Positions 6,815 through 10,841 of a stretch of 10,841 nucleotides of DNA are shown piece after piece; the first letter of the stretch is position 1; the number at the start of each line of letters is the position of its first letter. The translations under genes and the position numbers were made by a program. The stretch is from positions 1 to 10,841 of the forward strand of contig CAJWPV010000014.1 of NCBI GenBank assembly GCA_913045395.1, read 5' to 3'. Source of the DNA: an uncultured Verrucomicrobiota bacterium (lineage in GTDB: Bacteria > Verrucomicrobiota > Verrucomicrobiia > Limisphaerales > UBA1096). The notes below the pieces were generated by a model. The model made no database searches. It saw only the letters and a program-made list of their open reading frames with translations, and was not told the origin of the DNA.

Positions 6815-8116
6815 GTGTCAGGCAGGAAAACAAGACAAATTGCCCTCCAATCGTTGTTGCGCTCGCAACAAACTCAACAGGCTGTTGAGCCGATCCTCGC
6901 CCGTCAATTCCGATCCGCAGCGCTCTCCCCCGCCGACAGTGGCCTCTGCCGCGAACTCGTCTCCGGGTGCGTGCGATGGCGGCGACTGCTCGACTGGCTG
7001 ATTGAGCGCGCCACCAAAGGCCGCAAGCAAAAGCCGGCCGTGCGGGAGATTCTACGGCTGGGACTATATCAAATCTTCTTCCTCAACCGCATCCCCGAGC
7101 ACGCCATTGTCGACGAGAGCGTGCGCCTGGCCAAGACCGAGAGTTGCCTCGGCCAGGCCGGCTTCATCAACGCCATGATGCGGCGCTTCATCCGCGAGCG
7201 GGAGCCAATCTTCCGCGATCTCTCTGGGCTGCAGGAGGAGCGCCCGGCGCTTGGTCAATCCCACCCTGACTGGCTTTTCAAGCAGTGGGAACAGCGCTGG
7301 GGCCGCGAAAAAACGATCCGCCTCATGGAATGGAACAACCAACCGGCCCCGACCTGTGCCCGCATCAACCACCTGGCCACCGACTCCGAGCGCCTTAAAG
7401 AGCGCTGGGAGGAGGAGGGTGTCGAGACGACACCCATCGACTGCGACTGGGCCAAGCCGAACAGCTTGTTTCATCTTCGCAAACACCAACCGCTCGACTC
7501 ACTCGGCAGCTTCCGCGACGGGCTTTTCTACGTGCAGGATCCGAGCTCGCTAATGTCCGTCGCCCTGCTAGATCCGCAGCCAGGCCAGGCGGTGCTCGAC
7601 CTCTGCGCTGCGCCCGGCGGCAAGACCTGCCTCATCGCCGAGCAAATGAACAATAACGGCCAACTCACCGCCACCGACGCCAGCGAATCGCGGCTCGAAC
7701 TGCTCCGCGAAAACTGTAACCGAATGAAAGTCACCTGCGCTACACTTGTACAAGCGGACAAGGTCACAGCAGACGGAGCCAAGTTCGACCGAGTGCTCGT
7801 CGACGTCCCCTGCACCAATACTGGAGTGATGCGCCGCCGGCTCGACCTGCGTTGGCGACTCAACCCGGGCGAATATGGTACCCTCTCCCGCACACAACTC
7901 GATCTGCTTGGCCAAGCGGCCACGAAAACCAAGCCGGACGGCCATCTCGTTTATAGCACCTGCAGCATAGAGCCAGAGGAGAATGGTCAACTCGTCGCCC
8001 GCTTCGTCAAGGCAAACCCTGAGTGGCAACTCACCGACGAGCGGTCGCTGAACCCGATCGAGAATCATACCGACGGCGCTTACGCAGCCCGCCTCATCCG
8101 GAGAGTCGGCGACTAG
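6815..8116 (+). CDS. rsmB: 16S rRNA (cytosine-967-C5)-methyltransferase RsmB
   Basis: The product has 433 residues from GTG at 6815. The open frame extends upstream to an ATG at 6617, but those codons overlap greA in antisense and do not resemble the family, whereas homology-like sequence (RQIALQSLL) begins right after the GTG. Residues 1 to about 140 form the NusB-like RNA-binding domain. The Rossmann methyltransferase domain follows: FYVQDPSS (238-245), the SAM-binding LDLCAAPGGKT (about 261-271), Asp288 in TATDAS, VDVPC with Cys333 (motif IV) and YSTCSIEPEEN with Cys383 (motif VI, the catalytic nucleophile). Both cysteines of the m5C methyltransferase mechanism are present. It methylates C967 of 16S rRNA near the decoding region. 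Its TAG stop directly abuts the stop of the convergent ferredoxin gene. A paralogue such as RsmF is unlikely because of the NusB-like N-domain. Confidence 0.93.
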   Translation: MSGRKTRQIALQSLLRSQQTQQAVEPILARQFRSAALSPADSGLCRELVSGCVRWRRLLDWLIERATKGRKQKPAVREILRLGLYQIFFLNRIPEHAIVDESVRLAKTESCLGQAGFINAMMRRFIREREPIFRDLSGLQEERPALGQSHPDWLFKQWEQRWGREKTIRLMEWNNQPAPTCARINHLATDSERLKERWEEEGVETTPIDCDWAKPNSLFHLRKHQPLDSLGSFRDGLFYVQDPSSLMSVALLDPQPGQAVLDLCAAPGGKTCLIAEQMNNNGQLTATDASESRLELLRENCNRMKVTCATLVQADKVTADGAKFDRVLVDVPCTNTGVMRRRLDLRWRLNPGEYGTLSRTQLDLLGQAATKTKPDGHLVYSTCSIEPEENGQLVARFVKANPEWQLTDERSLNPIENHTDGAYAARLIRRVGD

Positions 8117-8491
8117 CTACCCCGCCTGACCAAGCGGGTTTTGGGCGAAGCGGTATTCCTTGACGACTTGACCGTTGATGAGGTGCTCCTGGATGATGCG
8201 ATCCAGGACTTGCGGAGTACAGGAGTGATACCAGGTGCCCTCCGGATAGACCACGGCGATGGGGCCTCGCGCACAGACCCGGAGGCAGTTGGCCTTGGTG
8301 CGGTGCACTCCCGCTTCCGGCCCGGCCAGACCCAGTTGCTTGAGACGTGTTTTCAGAAACGCCCACGATTCAAGGCCAGTGGCTTTGTCGCAGCACTTGG
8401 CCTCCGCTTGGTCGGCGCAGAGAAAAATATGGCGCTCAATTTCTTCCAGCCCGAGCGCTACCGAAACTTTTTCGAGATGCTCGTCCGCCAC
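8117..8491 (-). CDS. Thioredoxin-fold [2Fe-2S] ferredoxin
   Basis: The product has 124 residues from a GTG start. It matches the (2Fe-2S) ferredoxin domain family, shared with the NuoE/HoxE subunit fold. [15 protein letters not shown] gives Cys25 and Cys33 or Cys34, and [22 protein letters not shown] gives Cys69 and Cys73, the C-x3-C pair seen in this family. The GP-x-AVVYPEG-x-WY segment is a close family signature. It should be a soluble cytosolic electron carrier or a cluster-binding regulator; the partner is not evident. The start lies 3 bases after the stop of the DUF1080 gene on the same strand, so both probably share a transcript and the ferredoxin may depend on translational coupling. 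The tandem cysteine (33-34) leaves open which one binds the cluster. Its stop codon touches the rsmB stop with no base between. Confidence 0.85.
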   Translation of the reverse strand: MADEHLEKVSVALGLEEIERHIFLCADQAEAKCCDKATGLESWAFLKTRLKQLGLAGPEAGVHRTKANCLRVCARGPIAVVYPEGTWYHSCTPQVLDRIIQEHLINGQVVKEYRFAQNPLGQAG

Positions 8492-8494
8492 GGC

Positions 8495-9757
8495 TTATCG
8501 AATCGGCTTTAATTCCCGAATCCAGATGTTCCGGTATCGAACCGGGTTGCCGTGATCCTGCAACTGGATGTGGCCGGGGCCGTGCACGCGGTACGGCTGG
8601 GTTTTCTTGTGGCCGAGGATCCCTGGAATTTCCACGCCGTGTTGGGTGATCACCCCGTTGTGCAAAATGGTGATCTTTGCCTTCTTGGTAACGTTGCCGT
8701 CCTTGAATTCCGGCATCTCGAAAATGATATCGTATGCCTGCCATTCCCCCGGCGGACGGGTGGCATTCACACGGGGCGGCCGGAAACCGTACAGCGAACT
8801 GGCCTGGCCATCCGGGTACGTAAGATTGTCGTAGTTGTCCTGAACCTGCACCTCGTAGAGTCCGGCGAGGAAGACCCCGGAGTTACCACGGCCCTGACTG
8901 CTTCCCTTGATTTCCGCAGGAGCGGCCCACTCGATGTGTAACTGCACGCTCCCAAACTTTTGTTTGGTACGGATGGTACCGGATTTTTTGCCACACTCGA
9001 AGTAGCCGTTGCCAAGGGTCCACCTGGGTGCGTTGCCCTTGCCGTCCTCCCATGCGTCGAGGTGGGTTCCGTCGAACAGCACGATCGCATCGGATGGCGG
9101 GGTGCCGGGCTCATCTCTGGGAGTCACGGTGCCGGGATTGATCTGGCGCGGCTGCGGGCGAAACGGGTCATGGACAACCCAAGGCGTACCGGGAATCTTC
9201 GGCGTATTGGTGTAACCAAAGCGCACACCCTTGAGCGACTCAAGCTCAACAACTCGGTAGTTGCTCATGCCGCTGGCTCGGCTCGAGGTGGAAACCCCGG
9301 CCTTGTAGGGAACCAAGCCGACGATGTCGGATTTGCCGATGCGGCTCCACTTGTCGCCAGATCGGTACTCATAAATAAAGAAGGCACCGTCGAAGCCAAT
9401 CCGCAGATCGATCTTTCCCGAGGAGTCCACTTGGCCAACCGGATCGCGTTCACCATTGCGAACCCGAAACGCATAGATCACGCCTTCCCCTCGGAAGATC
9501 GAACCATAGTTGCCCCGACCGGCACTCAAGTAGACACCCCCGTCACCCTCGAGGGTCACCTCCTGCACCACGCCTTGGACAAGTTCGCCCAACTCGCGGC
9601 TCTTCACCTCCCAGCCGCCGGTCCCAGGAATCTCGATAAACTCACTCCACCCTCCCTTGGAAAAATCGGAATCCTCAAAAATCACCTTGTCCGCCGCTTG
9701 AGATGCAGCCAGCCCAAGCGACAGGATCACCGCCGCAAAAAACGTCGTTGTATTCAT
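8495..9757 (-). CDS. Secreted DUF1080 (3-keto-disaccharide hydrolase family) protein
   Basis: The product has 420 residues from the ATG at 9757. A longer frame to 9823 exists, but the chosen start puts a clear Sec signal peptide (hydrophobic FFAAVILSLGLAA, cleavage likely after ASQA at 21-22) at the N-terminus. Residues about 224 to 416 form the DUF1080 domain: IVLFDGTHLDAWED, GYFECGKKSGTIRTKQKFG, FGSVQLHIEWAAP, GNSGVFLAGLYEVQVQD, GEWQAYDIIFE and the C-terminal GHIQLQDHGNPVRYRNIWIREL. This is a concanavalin/jelly-roll fold. Some members cleave 3-keto-glycosides; many are uncharacterised. Residues 23 to about 223 form a separate region (with GGWSEFIEIPG, GRGNYGSIFRGEGVIYAFRVRN, GFDGAFFIYEYRSGDKW) that looks beta-rich and is not recognised. 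The two parts are joined by a Pro-rich linker (about 190-220). The protein is probably periplasmic or extracellular and may take part in sugar breakdown, like the Gfo/Idh protein at the other end. It is followed within 3 bases by the ferredoxin gene. Confidence 0.9.
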   Translation of the reverse strand: MNTTTFFAAVILSLGLAASQAADKVIFEDSDFSKGGWSEFIEIPGTGGWEVKSRELGELVQGVVQEVTLEGDGGVYLSAGRGNYGSIFRGEGVIYAFRVRNGERDPVGQVDSSGKIDLRIGFDGAFFIYEYRSGDKWSRIGKSDIVGLVPYKAGVSTSSRASGMSNYRVVELESLKGVRFGYTNTPKIPGTPWVVHDPFRPQPRQINPGTVTPRDEPGTPPSDAIVLFDGTHLDAWEDGKGNAPRWTLGNGYFECGKKSGTIRTKQKFGSVQLHIEWAAPAEIKGSSQGRGNSGVFLAGLYEVQVQDNYDNLTYPDGQASSLYGFRPPRVNATRPPGEWQAYDIIFEMPEFKDGNVTKKAKITILHNGVITQHGVEIPGILGHKKTQPYRVHGPGHIQLQDHGNPVRYRNIWIRELKPIR

Positions 9758-9788
9758 GATGGTAAAAAATCGGGTTGGCGTTTGTAGC

Positions 9789-9802
9789 CGCTTGGCCAAG
9801 CG
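9789..9802. repeat. Perfect 14-base palindrome CGCTTGGCCAAGCG
   Basis: This perfect palindrome lies in the gap between the DUF1080 start (9757) and the rpmI start (9907). It is the longest copy of the palindrome dispersed through the window. Its position 32 bases upstream of the DUF1080 start would suit an operator, but the many coding copies of the same word argue for a genome-wide signature instead. Confidence 0.85.
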
Positions 9803-9841
9803 TACTCCAGTCATAAAAAACAAAATAGTTCAGAAAATTGC

Positions 9842-9870
9842 TTGTGCAGCATTAAGCCATTGACTATGTT
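9842..9870 (+). promoter_or_regulatory. Possible rpmI-rplT promoter
   Basis: TTGTGC (9842-9847) and TATGTT (9865-9870) are separated by 17 bases and would start a transcript near 9877, about 30 bases before rpmI. The -10 keeps the important T, A and final T; the -35 matches only its first three bases. The gap is AT-richer than the genes. This is a weak match and sigma preference in this lineage is not known to me. Confidence 0.3.
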
Positions 9871-9885
9871 TCCTGCCCTTTTTTC

Positions 9886-9896
9886 GAGGAAGGGGG
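9886..9896 (+). promoter_or_regulatory. Ribosome binding site of rpmI
   Basis: The purine run GAGGAAGGGGG ends 10 bases before the rpmI ATG at 9907. It is one of only two clear Shine-Dalgarno sites in the window; the other (AGGGA) precedes pheS. It supports the chosen rpmI start. Confidence 0.7.
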
Positions 9897-9906
9897 CGAG
9901 AACCAG

Positions 9907-10119
9907 ATGCAGAAGAAAGCCAAATCAATCAAGACACGCAAGTCGGTAGCCAAGCGGTTCAAGATCACCGCCTCGGGAAAAATTATCCGGAATCGCCCTG
10001 GAAAACGGCATCTTTTGGCCAGTAAAAACGCCAAGCGCCGCCGCAAACTCGGCACCCCGGCGCTCGTGGACAAAACCGATTACGCACGGGTGATGGAAAA
10101 TCTGCCGTTCAGCCACTGA
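9907..10119 (+). CDS. rpmI: 50S ribosomal protein L35
   Basis: The product has 70 residues, close to the usual 64-66. The family signature is plain: KTRKSVAKRFKITASGKI near the N-terminus, then GKRHLLASKNAKRRRKLG and a C-terminal segment ending DYARVMENLPF. It is a very basic protein that binds 23S rRNA in the large subunit. The ATG at 9907 has a strong purine-rich ribosome site. rplT follows 40 bases later, the conserved rpmI-rplT order. infC, which often precedes rpmI, is not here; instead the divergent DUF1080 gene lies upstream, so the operon seems to start with rpmI. Confidence 0.97.
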   Translation: MQKKAKSIKTRKSVAKRFKITASGKIIRNRPGKRHLLASKNAKRRRKLGTPALVDKTDYARVMENLPFSH

Positions 10120-10159
10120 ACCTCATCGAGCCCGATCAACCCGGTTTATTTAAGCAGCA

Positions 10160-10522
10160 ATGAGAGCCACTAACGCAGCCGCCTCCCGCAAACGCCGCAA
10201 GCGCATGATCGAAGCCGCTAAGGGTTTCCGCCTGCGCCGCTCCAAGCTTTATCGCTACGCCAAGGATGCCATCGAGCACGGGCGCCAATACGCCTATCGC
10301 GACCGTAAAAACAAAAAGCGCACCTTCCGCGCACTTTGGAACCTGCGCATCAACGCCGCCGCCCGCGATACCGGGATCACTTACAGCCGCTTCATCGAGG
10401 GTCTCAAGGCCGCCAAGGTCGAGGTCAACCGCAAGGTGCTTGCCGACCTGGCCGCAACCGACTCGGCAGCCTTCGGCGAACTGGTGAGCACAGCCAAGAG
10501 CGCCCTCAAGACCAAAGGCTGA
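10160..10522 (+). CDS. rplT: 50S ribosomal protein L20
   Basis: The product has 120 residues, the usual length for L20. Recognisable blocks are the basic N-terminus MRATNAAASRKRRKRMIEAAKGF, RSKLYRYAKDA, QYAYRDRKNKKRTFRALWNLRINAAARDTGITYSRFIEGL, and KVEVNRKVLADLAATDSAAFGELV. L20 is needed for early assembly of the 50S subunit and, in several bacteria, represses its own operon by binding a structured leader. No such leader was identified here. The start ATG at 10160 lacks a clear ribosome site, so translation may be coupled to rpmI 40 bases upstream. A terminator follows 27 bases after the stop. Confidence 0.97.
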   Translation: MRATNAAASRKRRKRMIEAAKGFRLRRSKLYRYAKDAIEHGRQYAYRDRKNKKRTFRALWNLRINAAARDTGITYSRFIEGLKAAKVEVNRKVLADLAATDSAAFGELVSTAKSALKTKG

Positions 10523-10535
10523 GCACTTAGTCAAG

Positions 10536-10563
10536 TTGACTTTTTGCGTGGGCGGTCTTTAAT
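10536..10563 (+). promoter_or_regulatory. Likely pheS promoter, overlapping the rplT terminator
   Basis: TTGACT (10536-10541, five of six -35 bases) and TTTAAT (10558-10563, five of six -10 bases) are separated by 16 bases. The one mismatch in the -10 is the second base, usually the most conserved A. Transcription would begin near 10570, about 32 bases before pheS. The -10 coincides with the loop of the terminator hairpin and the -35 with one arm of the small palindrome AGTCAAGTTGACT (10529-10541). Confidence 0.45.
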
Positions 10564-10580
10564 GGCCGCCCTCTTTTGTT
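10550..10580 (+). terminator. Rho-independent terminator after rplT
   Basis: GGGCGGTC (10550-10557) pairs with GGCCGCCC (10564-10571) as an 8-base stem with one G-U pair and a six-base loop TTTAAT, followed at once by the T-rich TCTTTTGTTT. It should end the rpmI-rplT transcript. It could also act as a partial terminator (attenuator) in front of pheS. Confidence 0.75.
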
Positions 10581-10601
10581 TCCAAACAGGGAAACCTGAC
10601 C

Positions 10602-10841
10602 ATGTCGTTCATAGACCAGATCACCCCGCTGAAGGAAGCTGCCCTGCAGGCGCTTCAAGCCGCCAACAGCCTGGCTAAACTCGACGACGTGCGTGTGCTG
10701 TACCTCGGAACCAACGGCCAGTTCACCGGACTGCTCAAGCAGATGGGCGGCTTGGCCAAGGAGGACCGCCCCGCCGCCGGCAAGGCGGTCAACTTGGCCA
10801 AGGCCGAACTCACCCAGACGCTCGATCGCCGACGCAAGGAG
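10602..10841 (+). CDS. pheS: Phenylalanine--tRNA ligase alpha subunit, N-terminal part; continues beyond the window
   Basis: The frame is open from ATG 10602 to the right edge, 80 residues. The visible part is the N-terminal coiled-coil that contacts tRNA(Phe): ITPLKEAALQALQAANSLAKLDDVR, then YLGTNGQFTGLLKQMGGLAKEDRPAAGKAVNLAKAEL, matching the conserved YLGKKGxLTxLLKxLGxLxxEERPxxGxxxN pattern of PheS. The catalytic class II motifs lie outside. An AGGGA ribosome site (10588-10592) precedes the ATG by 9 bases. The place after rplT is the common rpmI-rplT-pheS(-pheT) order. Two CTTGGCCAAG palindromes lie in this short piece (10751-10760 and 10793-10802), both read as LAK. No phenylalanine-rich leader peptide or T-box is seen upstream. 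Confidence 0.95.
   Translation, partial: MSFIDQITPLKEAALQALQAANSLAKLDDVRVLYLGTNGQFTGLLKQMGGLAKEDRPAAGKAVNLAKAELTQTLDRRRKE

Larger units (their letters stand above)
83..10802. repeat. Dispersed oriented octamer GCTTGGCC / palindrome GCTTGGCCAAGC
   Basis: By hand count GCTTGGCC starts on the plus strand at 83, 559, 1984, 1996, 2211, 2340, 2575, 3399, 3546, 4269, 4889, 4960, 7906, 9790 and 10750. Its complement GGCCAAGC starts at 87, 7450, 7910 and 9794, three of these being arms of full palindromes (83-94, 7906-7917, 9790-9801). The eight-base core TTGGCCAA occurs nine times: 85, 561, 1811, 2147, 7908, 9431, 9792, 10752 and 10794. Less than one copy of each word is expected at this base composition. 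Copies lie in plus genes, minus genes and gaps. Confidence 0.85.

Noticed and set aside
8960..9787. A 275-codon open frame on the plus strand
   Set aside because: It lies wholly antisense to the well-supported DUF1080 gene, has no recognisable domain, and its residue composition looks like a shadow frame.
10562..10601. Possible phenylalanine leader peptide before pheS (ATG at 10562, containing Phe-Cys-Phe)
   Set aside because: Only two Phe codons, no short in-frame stop before pheS, and the ATG lies inside the terminator stem; it does not look like an attenuation leader.

Overview
The window is a stretch of bacterial chromosome, moderately GC-rich, with ten closely packed genes on both strands plus two more cut by the window ends. 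No stretch longer than about 150 bases lacks a gene. The best guess for the host is the PVC superphylum, most likely Verrucomicrobiota. The reasons are a PQQ-type propeller protein with the WPQWRGP opening, a Tat-exported Gfo/Idh/MocA oxidoreductase, a secreted DUF1080 protein, and a GreA carrying a very long N-terminal extension of the kind known from Chlamydiae and relatives. This placement is inference from gene content, not a database result. I saw no tRNA, rRNA, CRISPR array, integrase or transposase.

Left part (1-3363), envelope and export. A secreted PPP-type phosphatase leaves the window at the left end on the minus strand. Divergent from it is a secreted PQQ-like beta-propeller protein. 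This converges on a minus-strand Gfo/Idh/MocA oxidoreductase with a twin-arginine signal. Such proteins are typical of exported carbohydrate or unknown-substrate metabolism in planctomycetes and verrucomicrobia.

Middle (3452-8116), cytosolic housekeeping. A low-molecular-weight phosphatase and a fructosamine-kinase-like protein form a tight two-gene operon, probably a repair pair for glycated (ribulosamine or erythrulosamine) amines. It converges on greA (long form). greA is head to head with rsmB, the 16S rRNA m5C967 methyltransferase.

Right part (8117-10841). A thioredoxin-fold [2Fe-2S] ferredoxin follows a secreted DUF1080 protein by 3 bases on the minus strand, and its stop codon abuts that of rsmB. 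Divergent from these is the ribosomal cluster rpmI-rplT, then a Rho-independent terminator that also looks like the pheS promoter, then the start of pheS. infC, often found before rpmI, is absent here.

The most unusual signal is not a gene. The octamer GCTTGGCC, often extended to the palindrome GCTTGGCCAAGC, occurs far more often than chance. It appears in genes on both strands, in different reading frames and in short intergenic gaps, and its non-palindromic copies point almost all the same way. It resembles a HIP1-, KOPS- or uptake-type genomic signature sequence.
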